Below, piece by piece: positions 54,287-63,367 of a stretch of 64,000 nt of DNA (positions are counted from its first letter, which is position 1; every line of letters begins with the position of its first letter). Source of the DNA: Bacteroides sp. OF04-15BH (lineage in GTDB: Bacteria; Bacteroidota; Bacteroidia; Bacteroidales; Bacteroidaceae); the NCBI RefSeq assembly GCF_003477995.1, contig NZ_QUEM01000013.1, positions 31,297-95,296 of the forward strand, written 5' to 3'. The translations under genes and the position numbers were made by a program. The notes below the pieces were generated by a model. That model made no database searches, was not told the DNA's origin, and saw only the letters and a program-made list of their open reading frames with translations.

Positions 54287-54350
54287 CAAGCCCTTCAACA
54301 GACCCGCCGGATTCAACTCCCCCAAACGAGCAGGTCTGCTGAAGGGCTTG
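54287..54350. terminator. Long hairpin downstream of the 495-residue gene
   Basis: CAAGCCCTTCAACAGACC (54287-54304) pairs with GGTCTGCTGAAGGGCTTG (54333-54350), 17 of 18 positions plus one wobble, with a 28-nt loop. It lies 35 bp after the stop at 54386 (minus), directly followed by the palindrome GATTCTCAAAGAATC (54350-54364). No immediate T run is present on the minus strand, so it may be a terminator, an RNA-stabilising hairpin or a small RNA. Confidence 0.55.
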
Positions 54351-54385
54351 ATTCTCAAAGAATCTTTTCCTCACAAAACATGAGA

Positions 54386-55873
54386 TTATTCATCAAACAA
54401 TTCGTCCAGACTCGAAATCTTACGAAAATAAGGTTTATCGACCAACTCGTCCAAATCCAGATTCTGATTGATGGAATCCAGGCAAAGAAAATGGCGCTTT
54501 TCACCTGACGGATCATTCAGTTCTGCATAGATAAAATTATCCTCATGCGTCAGAGTACAGATTCCGGCAATGTTTTCCTCGCCGTCTTCATCAAACTTAT
54601 CCAAACGGTAAATGCCCGAGCCGTCCTTGAATAGAATGGCCAGATCGGTTACCGCAACTTCCATCTCTTCCACTCGGATATTGTATTCTGGCAAACAGTC
54701 AATATCGACAAAGTCCTTGGCTGTACCCTCATGATCGATATAATTGCGGTAATACCGCAACACATCATCTTTCCGGATCGGTTTCAGTGTCATCGGCTTC
54801 TCCCCTCCCGGCGACATCATGCTGAAATTCAGTTCACGGACCGTGTACCGGTCATCCTCATACTCCAGATCCGTATAATCATAAGTCAAAGCAAACTCCG
54901 GCTGTTCCAGCTTCAACATATTATGATAATTGAAGGCCGGATGCATAATCACCGTATAACAGAAATCCTTATATCCCAAATCCTTGAAAAGGAGCTGATA
55001 ACGTGTAAAACGGATTTTCCGGTTCTGATAGTCAATCTCTTTCCGATACAGATAATAACCCTCGACATTGTTCAACGGCCAGAACTCCCACACCACATTA
55101 TCGGCATCTTCCTCACAACGCCAAAAACGGGCCAGCCCCATCTCCATGGAAACAAATGCCAGATTGTACTGGCGGAGTCTTACCGGATTAAGCAAAGCAA
55201 AAATATGATTCAGCACATCATTGGTAATGAAAATGAGCAGGATACGGTTCAGATATTTGTCACCGGTACGCTCCTCTTCCACCATTTGGCGCATCTCTTT
55301 CAAGCAGAGCATCTCCCGATAGATGGTTGTCGCTCCGGAACGGTACTGATGTGCAATATTCTGTAATATCCTATAAGCTTCCTGAAAATCACCGGCTATA
55401 TCAGAAATATCCTGAGCCGTCTTATTCTTAAAGGTAGGAAGCAGACCGTAAGTGATGAGAAGCAGAATGCCGATGTTCATCTCTCCCTCCCGATTACATA
55501 AGTCATAGCGCTCACAAAGTTGCTGCACCTTCAGAGAAGGAGTCGGCACATCAAAATCTCCGGTATAAAGATAATGGAGTAGCTGCGAAATGAATTCTTT
55601 GTTGACCTCGTGACTGGTCTTCTCAATATACTTCTTAAAAAAACAGGAAGTTGCCTCATACTGATAAAGCAGGCATTCCAAATTTTCTTCTTTCTGAGTA
55701 TAGGTACGGTATAACTCGGAAAACTTACTGAAATAGGCATCGCACTGAAAGGTCTTGAAACGGCTGAAATGATTTCCTTTCAGATTATAACCAATAAAGT
55801 CCGACAACTCTTTTTCGGTGGAAAAAAACAGGCGCAGACGGAGGATACTGTTTAGTTTTTCTTTATCTGTCAT
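54386..55873 (-). CDS. Unrecognised 495-residue cytoplasmic protein
   Basis: No signal peptide, membrane segment or known motif is visible. The N-terminal half is helical (LNSILRLRLFFSTEKELSDFIGYN onwards). The C-terminal half (about 260-495) is beta-rich and acidic, with several DxxDY and EDGEEN stretches. It has its own -7 element and is divergent from the dynamin-like cluster, with a 242-bp intergenic region between the two starts. Because genes of such clusters often share a divergent regulator or effector, it may belong functionally with the GTPases, but no direct evidence supports this. Base composition is core-like. Confidence 0.7.
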   Translation of the reverse strand: MTDKEKLNSILRLRLFFSTEKELSDFIGYNLKGNHFSRFKTFQCDAYFSKFSELYRTYTQKEENLECLLYQYEATSCFFKKYIEKTSHEVNKEFISQLLHYLYTGDFDVPTPSLKVQQLCERYDLCNREGEMNIGILLLITYGLLPTFKNKTAQDISDIAGDFQEAYRILQNIAHQYRSGATTIYREMLCLKEMRQMVEEERTGDKYLNRILLIFITNDVLNHIFALLNPVRLRQYNLAFVSMEMGLARFWRCEEDADNVVWEFWPLNNVEGYYLYRKEIDYQNRKIRFTRYQLLFKDLGYKDFCYTVIMHPAFNYHNMLKLEQPEFALTYDYTDLEYEDDRYTVRELNFSMMSPGGEKPMTLKPIRKDDVLRYYRNYIDHEGTAKDFVDIDCLPEYNIRVEEMEVAVTDLAILFKDGSGIYRLDKFDEDGEENIAGICTLTHEDNFIYAELNDPSGEKRHFLCLDSINQNLDLDELVDKPYFRKISSLDELFDE

Positions 55874-55940
55874 AAATCATTTTTTATATCGTTCATTATC
55901 CATTTTTCATATTATAGAAACAGTCCGAAAACTGACACTA

Positions 55941-55948
55941 CAAATTTA
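55941..55948 (-). promoter_or_regulatory. -7 element of the 495-residue gene (minus strand)
   Basis: The complement reads TAAATTTG, matching TAnnTTTG, 68 bp upstream of the start. Confidence 0.4.
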
Positions 55949-56007
55949 ACACAAATTGCTCACCATCATGTCATCATTGCGATATAGAATCAATTTTACC
56001 CATGTAT

Positions 56008-56025
56008 CGTGTATCATTTTACACG
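56008..56025. promoter_or_regulatory. Candidate operator ahead of the dynamin-like cluster
   Basis: CGTGTA-TCATTT-TACACG, a perfect 6-bp inverted repeat with 6-nt spacing, lies 34 bp upstream of the -33-like element of the cluster promoter. A plausible regulator site; no second copy was found in the window. Confidence 0.4.
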
Positions 56026-56059
56026 TTAGTCACTTTTTCAAAGTTGAAAGGAAGCAGAG

Positions 56060-56091
56060 TTTCATTATCCTCGGCAAAGGTCGTAGATTTG
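56060..56091 (+). promoter_or_regulatory. Promoter of the dynamin-like cluster
   Basis: TTTC (56060-56063), a 20-bp spacer and TAGATTTG (56084-56091), 24 bp ahead of the start at 56116. Confidence 0.65.
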
Positions 56092-56115
56092 TTCCAAAAC
56101 AAAAATTATAGAATC

Positions 56116-56334
56116 ATGGCAAGATTTATCATCACAACTAAATGCAGAAAAAATTCGAACGGAATTTTTATAGAACCGGGCATGCAAGTAGAAGTAATCA
56201 CCCAGTCATTGAGCAATCCGTTGTTCACCAATGGTGGACAGGCGGTAGTCGATGCCTTCATGCGTATCTATGGCATTGACATCAAAAAGGCAGGAGCGTG
56301 CAGTACGGTATATTTAGATGTTCAGAAAGTTTAG
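56116..56334 (+). CDS. Small conserved protein, 72 residues (possibly DUF6140)
   Basis: The start at 56116 is chosen because it lies just after a good promoter; the frame is open to 56002 but that part is the promoter region. The protein (MARFIITTKCRKNSNGIFIE onwards) has a beta-rich first half and the segment GGQAVVDAFMRIYGIDIKKAG. It resembles, from memory, the Bacteroidales family DUF6140 with no known function. It ends 9 bp before the first GTPase gene, so it is the first gene of the cluster. It could be a regulator or a small adaptor for the GTPases. Confidence 0.7.
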   Translation: MARFIITTKCRKNSNGIFIEPGMQVEVITQSLSNPLFTNGGQAVVDAFMRIYGIDIKKAGACSTVYLDVQKV

Positions 56335-56343
56335 GAGGAAACT

Positions 56344-58146
56344 ATGAAAACAGTAGAAACACTACTCGGTATTGCCGCTTATCTGGGCCTGGACAGCGTT
56401 GAAAGAGAATTGGATTTCATCGGACAGCGCGCCCTGCAGGAAAATGCCAGCCTGATGCTGCCGCTGGTCGGTGAGTTCAGTTCCGGAAAAACCACACTCA
56501 TCAATGCTCTTACGGACAGCAAGAAACTGGAAACAGCCACCAAACCGACCACAGCAACTATTTATGAAGTGCATTTCGGCAGCACATCCTGTCAGGCAAA
56601 CATAGTAAGTCAGGATGATGAAATCACGGAAATCAATGATCTCTCGGAGCTGAAAAACGAGAAGTTGGCCGATGCCAAGGTAGTCACCGTGTTCGACACA
56701 TCGACCCTGGTACCCGCTTCGACCATTCTGGTAGATACTCCGGGATTGTCTTCACCCGATCCGAAACACAAACAGACTCTGGTGAGCTTTCTGCCCAAGG
56801 CTGACGGCATTCTGCTGGTTGCAGACATCAACCAACAGGTTACCCGCTCGCTAACGGATTTCATTGAAATGATGCGTCTTTCCCTGAAACCGATTTATCT
56901 GGTGCTGACCAAAGCAGACACCAAATCATCGCAAGAAATCGAGACGGCCAAATCATATATCATCGAGAACTGCAAGATTCCGGTAAAACAGGTAGCCGTA
57001 GTATCTGCTTCGACAGGCAATCTGTCTGAACTGTATGCTCTGTTTGAGGATATCCAGCAAAACAAAAAGGATATCATTCAAAAGGTAGACACACAAAGGC
57101 TGAAGAATATCACCGACCTGCTTCTGGAACATATCGAAGAACTGATGAAGGCTTCCGCATCAGACAAAAAACTGGATGAAGCCATCACCAAATGCCAACA
57201 GGAGCTGGAGAGTATCAGTCGGAATATAGAGCGGATGATGGACAACATTTCGGACGAAAAAGCTTCGTGCGAAAAGGAAATCGCCCGCAAATTTGAGGAT
57301 CTTGTAACAACCAAACTGAACGGGCTGGTCAACGGAAAGAGCTGTAATTTCGATGCCGAAGCTGTTTCTATGATAAACAGTACGGCAACTCTCCTGATGA
57401 ATGAATATAAGGCACAAATCCAACAGATTCTTCGGGAACATACCTTCTGTCAGAAAGATAACGACCGGAAGACAGGCGCAGCGACTATCAATCTGGATCT
57501 GTCGGACGTTCAGATCTCAGAGCTATGCTACAATCTGGATTTGAACACCATGGGACATGAATACGACGGTTGGATCAAGGCCGGCGTGATTGCCGCTGCC
57601 GCAGTAGGTGTTGCCGCCGCCGTAGCTTCCAGTGGAGGTACTGCTGCAGCCGCTCTTGCCAATCCGGGAACGATGCTGGATCTGGCAGACACGGTTACGG
57701 ATGTAAGCAGCATCGCGTCCAATCAGAACACAGCCAGTAGAATTGAACGGGCTGCCGGATTCATGGCACAGGCCACAGACAGATATCACGCTTACTCTGA
57801 ATCCAACCAACAAATAGGACAACAGTTCGGAAGCGATAAAGGGCTGATTGATTCTATGGTGGGCCTGGTTACCGACAAGATGATGTCAAAGCCTCAGCGC
57901 ATACGTGCCGTCAGAAACTATATAAACGATTCACTGATTCCAGAGTTCAAAAGCAGACTGCAGGACATCTCCATCCGGCTAACCGAAAGCATCCGCACCA
58001 GTCTGCAAAACGGAGTAACCGAACTGATTGAACAAAAACGGGCATCACTGAATCAACTCAAGACAGAGCAAAAGGAGAAAAAAGAGCTTTTTGACGAGAG
58101 AATGAACCAGCTACGCGAATACAAAACCCAATTACTAACTTTATAA
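56344..58146 (+). CDS. Dynamin-like GTPase A
   Basis: A 600-residue protein with a full dynamin-type G domain: G1 GEFSSGKT (43-50), G2 threonine in TKPTTATIYE, G3 DTPG (131-134), G4 TKAD (189-192). Long helices (about 250-400) would form the stalk. A very hydrophobic Ala/Val/Gly stretch at about 410-440 could be a paddle that inserts into membrane. Further coiled coil fills 540-600. It is likely a membrane-binding, GTP-driven remodeler. It is followed within 7 bp by the small coiled-coil protein. Confidence 0.88.
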   Translation: MKTVETLLGIAAYLGLDSVERELDFIGQRALQENASLMLPLVGEFSSGKTTLINALTDSKKLETATKPTTATIYEVHFGSTSCQANIVSQDDEITEINDLSELKNEKLADAKVVTVFDTSTLVPASTILVDTPGLSSPDPKHKQTLVSFLPKADGILLVADINQQVTRSLTDFIEMMRLSLKPIYLVLTKADTKSSQEIETAKSYIIENCKIPVKQVAVVSASTGNLSELYALFEDIQQNKKDIIQKVDTQRLKNITDLLLEHIEELMKASASDKKLDEAITKCQQELESISRNIERMMDNISDEKASCEKEIARKFEDLVTTKLNGLVNGKSCNFDAEAVSMINSTATLLMNEYKAQIQQILREHTFCQKDNDRKTGAATINLDLSDVQISELCYNLDLNTMGHEYDGWIKAGVIAAAAVGVAAAVASSGGTAAAALANPGTMLDLADTVTDVSSIASNQNTASRIERAAGFMAQATDRYHAYSESNQQIGQQFGSDKGLIDSMVGLVTDKMMSKPQRIRAVRNYINDSLIPEFKSRLQDISIRLTESIRTSLQNGVTELIEQKRASLNQLKTEQKEKKELFDERMNQLREYKTQLLTL

Positions 58147-58152
58147 ATCAGC

Positions 58153-58545
58153 ATGAAAATGATAGACGTTTTAGGCGCATTTCTTTTGGGCGGAGCAACA
58201 GGCTTCGTTGCCAAAGACAAACTGTTTGACAACAAAAAACAGCAAACCAGCAGACAGAATGAGCTGGATGATTTGTATGCGGAAAATGAAAAGTTCAGCA
58301 AACGCAACCGTGAACTGGAGCGGCAGGTGGAGGATCTGCTGGCCGAACTGGATGCAGTGCGCAAACGGGCGCAGAGTCATGATGAAGACAACGACGATCT
58401 GGAATATGAACTGGACAAGGCCAAACGAACCGTCAAGAGCCTTCAGCAACAGAATGATGAACTGACGCGCAAAATAAAGGAATATAAAGATGAATGTGAA
58501 CAGCTCAAGGCAGAAATGGAAAATCTGAAAAATAAACTGGACTAA
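58153..58545 (+). CDS. Membrane-anchored coiled-coil protein
   Basis: A 130-residue protein. A short hydrophobic N-terminal segment (VLGAFLLGGATGFVA, about residues 5-20) is followed by a continuous highly charged coiled coil to the end (heptads of L/E/K). It probably anchors to the inner membrane and offers a coiled-coil platform for the coiled-coil GTPase encoded 14 bp downstream, whose N-terminus has the same arrangement of helix plus coiled coil. It may be a stripped-down paralogue of that region. Confidence 0.8.
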   Translation: MKMIDVLGAFLLGGATGFVAKDKLFDNKKQQTSRQNELDDLYAENEKFSKRNRELERQVEDLLAELDAVRKRAQSHDEDNDDLEYELDKAKRTVKSLQQQNDELTRKIKEYKDECEQLKAEMENLKNKLD

Positions 58546-58559
58546 AAACAGGAACTGGT

Positions 58560-60608
58560 ATGAACAGTGGAATTATAGTATTACTAGTAATGGCAGCCTT
58601 CATCATCGGGGCTGCCTTAGCCTGGTTCTTTTTCAGAAAGCGGGAAACTTCGTCCGAAGAATCCAAAATACAACCAACAGCCTCCCAAAAAGATACTTTT
58701 GAGATTTCAAAAATACAACTGATCGAAGCGGAAAAGAATGTTTTAAGGGATGAACTGGCCAAATTAAAAAAAGAAAAAGAGGAAATTCTCTCAAGATGCA
58801 CGAATCTGGAAGGAGCCAACCGAGAGATCAGAGCAAAACTTGCCGAAGCCGACCAGGAAACGACGTCAAAAAGTACAGCTCTGAAAAACAAATATGAGCA
58901 ACTGCTGGCTGAAGCCAAAGCTCAATGTGAGCGGTTGGACAAAGAACTGGCCAATGCCCTGAATGGCAAGATAGACTCAGCCGTTCAAGAACAACTAAAT
59001 GAGATTGAAAAACTGAAGAAGAAAATCAAGGCTCTGGAAGAAGAACTGGAAGATTGCGAAGATGACAACGACGAACTGAAAAAACGCATCTCCAGCAAAA
59101 ATGCAGAACTGGAAGAGTTGCAGGATGACTTAGACAAAGAGAGAAAGGCAGCTCAACAGCTGCACGATGAATTGTGTGATGCCAAGCAACAATTGGAAGA
59201 GATGGATCAGGAACTTGACCAGAAAGCAACTTCCCTCAGTTTCATACAGGAGATTCTGTCGGCCAGCGAAGTAAAACAAAGCGATACCAGAGCTCTGAAC
59301 CGGGAAATTGATAATCTGGAAGCTTTCCTCAAAGGACCGTTGACCGATGTCTATTCGTTTATCTACACCAGCGATCCAGACTTCAGCTGTGGAGACCTGA
59401 AAGGTAGAGAAGCCCTTGAACATATCAAGACGTTTCTGTATGACTATTTCGACCAGTGGGCCTCAACCAAACGGAAGAGCTGGCTCGACGGAAAGAAGAC
59501 CATTGCCTTTGTCGGAGAATTCTCTGCCGGAAAGACCTCTATCGTCAACCGCATCCTGTCGCAGGACGACCCGTCCATCCCTCAGCTTCCGGTCAGCACC
59601 AAAGCAACTACAGCCATCCCGACCTACATTGCCAGCAGTGAAAACGTACACTACAACTTCATTTCCGGTGATGGCAAGATGAAAGTGATCGATGAGCATT
59701 CTTTCAGAAAGGTTTCCAAGGAAACTCTGGATCAGGTGAAAGGAATTTCCGCACTCATCAAATACTTTGTGATGTCTTACCCGAACCAGAACCTTCAGGG
59801 ACTGAGTGTGCTGGACACCCCGGGATTCAACTCCAATGACAAGGAAGACCGGGAACGGACCATAGATGTCATCAACGAATGTGACGCCCTGTTCTGGGTG
59901 TTCGATGTAAATGCCGGGACCGTAAACCGAAGTTCCATTGCCATCATCAAGGAAAAGCTGAACAAACCTCTGTATGTCGTAATCAATAAGGTAGACACCA
60001 AGCCGAAATCGGAGGTTGATAAAGTAGAAGCACTGATCAGAAAGACACTTGCCAACGAAGGACTGACCGTACAACAGTTTATCCGCTTCTCGTCTCAGGC
60101 TCCTTTGGAACAGATTATGAACCCCATCCAGAGTGTAGAAAGAATCAGCAATCGTGCCAACTTCCTTTCGGACCTGAGAACAGATATAGAAGAGTATCTG
60201 AATATCTTTAAGGATGCAGTAGCCGAAAGCGACCGCAGCTATAACAATGCTCTTCAGAGTGGGGAGGAACTCTCGGATGAGTTTTGGACAAGCTTGAGAA
60301 ACATGCAGGAAAACTGTGAGAGAGCCTGCCAGATTCCTAAATGGGTGGAACATATCTTCAGTTCCGACCGCTTTGAGATGACTGCTGACGAAGGAGAAAG
60401 ACTGAAATTTTTACTGAACGATATTGCCGGCTACCAAGTAGAAAGTCTGTCAAACAGTTTTGAAAGATGCATTGAGGAAGCCGGAGAAATCCAACAGGAA
60501 TACTCCAATCTGTGCGACCTGAAAGCAACCTGGAGAAGATTGGATGACTGTTATGAACAATTCAAGAAGATTCAAAAAAAGATAGAAAACTATGAGCGAC
60601 AGAACTAA
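58560..60608 (+). CDS. Dynamin-like GTPase B with membrane anchor and coiled coil
   Basis: A 682-residue protein: an N-terminal membrane helix (about 4-26), a long coiled coil (about 45-240), then a dynamin-like G domain with G1 GEFSAGKT (about 319-326), G2 in STKATTAIP, G3 DTPG at about 419-422 and G4 NKVD near 474, and a helical stalk. The membrane helix with G domain at the far end of a coiled coil is unusual among bacterial dynamins, which usually bind membrane through a paddle. Its last 17 nt overlap the next GTPase gene, so B and C are translationally coupled. Confidence 0.88.
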   Translation: MNSGIIVLLVMAAFIIGAALAWFFFRKRETSSEESKIQPTASQKDTFEISKIQLIEAEKNVLRDELAKLKKEKEEILSRCTNLEGANREIRAKLAEADQETTSKSTALKNKYEQLLAEAKAQCERLDKELANALNGKIDSAVQEQLNEIEKLKKKIKALEEELEDCEDDNDELKKRISSKNAELEELQDDLDKERKAAQQLHDELCDAKQQLEEMDQELDQKATSLSFIQEILSASEVKQSDTRALNREIDNLEAFLKGPLTDVYSFIYTSDPDFSCGDLKGREALEHIKTFLYDYFDQWASTKRKSWLDGKKTIAFVGEFSAGKTSIVNRILSQDDPSIPQLPVSTKATTAIPTYIASSENVHYNFISGDGKMKVIDEHSFRKVSKETLDQVKGISALIKYFVMSYPNQNLQGLSVLDTPGFNSNDKEDRERTIDVINECDALFWVFDVNAGTVNRSSIAIIKEKLNKPLYVVINKVDTKPKSEVDKVEALIRKTLANEGLTVQQFIRFSSQAPLEQIMNPIQSVERISNRANFLSDLRTDIEEYLNIFKDAVAESDRSYNNALQSGEELSDEFWTSLRNMQENCERACQIPKWVEHIFSSDRFEMTADEGERLKFLLNDIAGYQVESLSNSFERCIEEAGEIQQEYSNLCDLKATWRRLDDCYEQFKKIQKKIENYERQN

Positions 60609-62706
60609 TTTCTCTCAATATCTGAACAATTTGCAGGAGAAGAAACAGGCTCTCCTGCAAGTGGCCAAGCGGGCAGCCGAATATGGCTGGATACCCAAAG
60701 AACGGACCACCTCCGCCAAAGACACACTCTCTTTGGCAGAGATCAGGGAAAAGCTGGAAAAGGACACGCTGACCATCGGTGTCATCGGACAGATGAAATG
60801 CGGCAAATCTACATTCCTGAATGCCTTTATCTTTGAGAATGACGTGCTGCCGGCGGCCACTACCCCCATGACGGCGGCACTCTCGGTAATTACATACGGC
60901 GAGAAAGAGCGTATTGTGGCTGAATTCTATACGGCCGATGAATGGGCCGAGCAGAAGATGCAGGCCGCGCGTCCGCTGGAGGAGGCCGTGGACTCTTTGG
61001 ACGAATCTAAGATCAAGGCGGCCAAAGAACTGGTAGAGAAATCTTCCAGACTCGGGGCCTCCCTGCAAAACTATCTGGGCAAGACCCAAGAGGACAGTTT
61101 CGACCAGCTCATCGAGTACGTCGGGGCCGACGGCAAGTTTATCTCCATTACGAAATCGGTTACGATCTACTATCCGAAAGAGTACCTTAAAGGAGTGGAG
61201 ATTGTGGATACTCCGGGATTCAACGACCCGATTGTATCGCGCGAGGAACGCACCAAGGAGTTCCTCAAAAAGGCCGATGTGGTGCTGATGATGCTCTATG
61301 CCGGCCGACCGTTCGACGCTACGGACCGGGACATCATTTTCAAGAATGTACGCCAGTGCGGCATCGGCAAGGTGTTGATCGGCATCAATAAATATGACAT
61401 CCCCTATTGCTGTGAATCGAATCCGGAAGACGAGCAGCAGATCCGGGATTATGTCAAGGCGGAAATCCGGAAAGCCTGCAAAGCCTGTCAGGACAATACC
61501 CTCACCGAAATCTTAAGTACCGTCGAGCTGATACCGGTATCTGCAGAAATGGCTCTGCTGGCTGCAATCCCCACCAGCAGAATCAGTGAAAACGAGGCTT
61601 TTGATTTTGCCTGGAAAAGACATTGCTCGAACTTCGGTATCAGTACCGCACAGGAAATGCACCAGTGGAGTCATATTGATGACCTGACAAATGCCGTAAA
61701 AGAACTGATCGACAAAGAAAAAGGACAAATTCTGTTTGCCAAGCCTCTGAACGCCATTCTGGCGGCAGGCAACAAGATCAAAGCCGAGAATGAAAACGAA
61801 CTGCATCTGATCAACAACAAGATTGAACTGCTCCAGATGCCGGATTCGGAGGTAGAAGAACGGGAAGACAAACTGGCACGGGTACACAAAAAACTTCAGA
61901 AAAAGATCAATTCTCTTGGAGAAGGACTGAATGAAAATATTCGTAACCTGATCCGAATAGGGAAACAAGATATGGAGGACGAAGTGGACCGTTCCTGCAA
62001 ACGCATGAAAGAAATCATTCATCGTGACTGGAGCCGGTTCAAGAGTTTCGATAGTATCCGCCCCAGAATTGACAACGAGTTCCAGTTCCTAATCACCCGA
62101 ACACTGAAACGTAAAACCGAAGAGTTGACCGAACAGGGCAAAAGAGTCATCAAAAAAAGTATCAATACCTTCTTTCAGGATGCAGAAAGCCTGCTGATGC
62201 AATATCTGCCGGATTTTGATTCCAAAGACTTTATCGAAAGCATCCAAAACAAGATTCATCTGGATATGGATGACAACGATTTGTTCTCCTTTAAGGAAGA
62301 TGATGACAACGACACCAATTATGGTTGGGGAGATGTTATCTGGGAGGTCCTTAATGGAGCTTCCTGGGGTCTATTGGGAGTAATCGGAAATATACTGAGC
62401 TACGATGAAAATTTAGCTAAAGTGGAAGATTTCATCAATTCCATCAGCCGGGATTTTGACCCAAGTCCTTATCTGGACCATGCTTTCATGAGAAAAGATG
62501 CAGTCATCGATTCTGTGAAGGAAGCCTTTATCACCGATCTGATTGAACCTTTACAGGAACAGATTGAAGATATACATACCAAACGAAACCAGAAAGAAAG
62601 TGAATTGAAGAATGCCCAACGGGAGCGTGATGCCCTGGAAACACAGAAAGGACTCATACGCACCCAAATCGATGAAATGAATCAAATAAAGACTACACTT
62701 GTTTAA
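60592..62706 (+). CDS. Dynamin-like GTPase C
   Basis: A 704-residue protein with G1 GQMKCGKS (66-73), G2 TTPMTAA, G3 DTPG at 206-209, G4 NKYD at 266-269, then a long helical stalk and a hydrophobic, glycine-rich stretch near 579-605 (VIWEVLNGASWGLLGVIGNIL) that may be a paddle. The C-terminal region is coiled coil. It differs strongly from A and B in sequence, so the three are not recent duplicates. Bacterial dynamin-like proteins often work as pairs; here a third is present. Confidence 0.88.
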   Translation: MSDRTNFSQYLNNLQEKKQALLQVAKRAAEYGWIPKERTTSAKDTLSLAEIREKLEKDTLTIGVIGQMKCGKSTFLNAFIFENDVLPAATTPMTAALSVITYGEKERIVAEFYTADEWAEQKMQAARPLEEAVDSLDESKIKAAKELVEKSSRLGASLQNYLGKTQEDSFDQLIEYVGADGKFISITKSVTIYYPKEYLKGVEIVDTPGFNDPIVSREERTKEFLKKADVVLMMLYAGRPFDATDRDIIFKNVRQCGIGKVLIGINKYDIPYCCESNPEDEQQIRDYVKAEIRKACKACQDNTLTEILSTVELIPVSAEMALLAAIPTSRISENEAFDFAWKRHCSNFGISTAQEMHQWSHIDDLTNAVKELIDKEKGQILFAKPLNAILAAGNKIKAENENELHLINNKIELLQMPDSEVEEREDKLARVHKKLQKKINSLGEGLNENIRNLIRIGKQDMEDEVDRSCKRMKEIIHRDWSRFKSFDSIRPRIDNEFQFLITRTLKRKTEELTEQGKRVIKKSINTFFQDAESLLMQYLPDFDSKDFIESIQNKIHLDMDDNDLFSFKEDDDNDTNYGWGDVIWEVLNGASWGLLGVIGNILSYDENLAKVEDFINSISRDFDPSPYLDHAFMRKDAVIDSVKEAFITDLIEPLQEQIEDIHTKRNQKESELKNAQRERDALETQKGLIRTQIDEMNQIKTTLV

Positions 62707-62780
62707 ATATCCTATCCTTCCTACTCTGCTGTACCTCGGAGTTTATTCATAGAAATATCCGAACCGGTAAGGCAGAGACA

Positions 62781-62818
62781 TCCCTCCAATATCCGATTCA
62801 CTTTCCATATTGGAGGGA
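62781..62818. repeat. Inverted repeat after the third GTPase
   Basis: TCCCTCCAATAT (62781-62792) pairs perfectly with ATATTGGAGGGA (62807-62818), loop 14 nt. It lies 75 bp after the GTPase C stop and before the next start at 62857. No T run follows, so it may partly attenuate transcription or stabilise the mRNA. Confidence 0.6.
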
Positions 62819-62856
62819 TATTCCATCTTTCGCAGATTCACATAAACCAAACTGAA

Positions 62857-63330
62857 ATGATGAAAATATTTTTTGGACTAAAAGTCCGCTTCGACCTGTT
62901 TCTTTTTTCCAAACTACAGACCCATCGCAGTGTTCTGAATGCGTATCGTCATATCGAACAGAAGGATAATACAGACAACGCTTTACTGAAAGAACAACTG
63001 GCTTGGGCACTATACACCCTGTCTGCCCTGAAAAATAATCTCAAAGAATATCAGTTTGAGATCCTAAACAACCAACTGTCAGCAGTTCTTCTATATAAGC
63101 TCAAGGAAATGGGATATGCCCAGGCCTACCCCACCACAAAATTCTTTCAGTTAAAGAAACAAATGGAAGAATGTTTTCGCATTCGGATATTCGAAATAGA
63201 ATCAGAAGAGGGGCTTTATCTGGAAAAGGACGGTCAGCAACCGCTGGTCATCAAATGGAGAGACCGGAAAATGCGGGAAGAATTAAGAAAGAAAATCGCC
63301 CTACTGGATATCATCATTTCCAATATCTAA
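62857..63330 (+). CDS. Unrecognised 157-residue protein
   Basis: A predicted mainly helical soluble protein (e.g. LLKEQLAWALYTLSALKNNLKEYQF, residues about 47-71 described by position) with a basic N-terminus and a small beta segment near 115-130. No motif is recognised. It follows the GTPase C gene after a 12-bp-stem hairpin and is on the same strand, so it is likely part of the cluster. The spacing of 150 bp allows a separate transcript. Confidence 0.6.
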   Translation: MMKIFFGLKVRFDLFLFSKLQTHRSVLNAYRHIEQKDNTDNALLKEQLAWALYTLSALKNNLKEYQFEILNNQLSAVLLYKLKEMGYAQAYPTTKFFQLKKQMEECFRIRIFEIESEEGLYLEKDGQQPLVIKWRDRKMREELRKKIALLDIIISNI

Positions 63331-63367
63331 GCGTATCATATTAGTCTAATCCTAAAATTATTCTATC

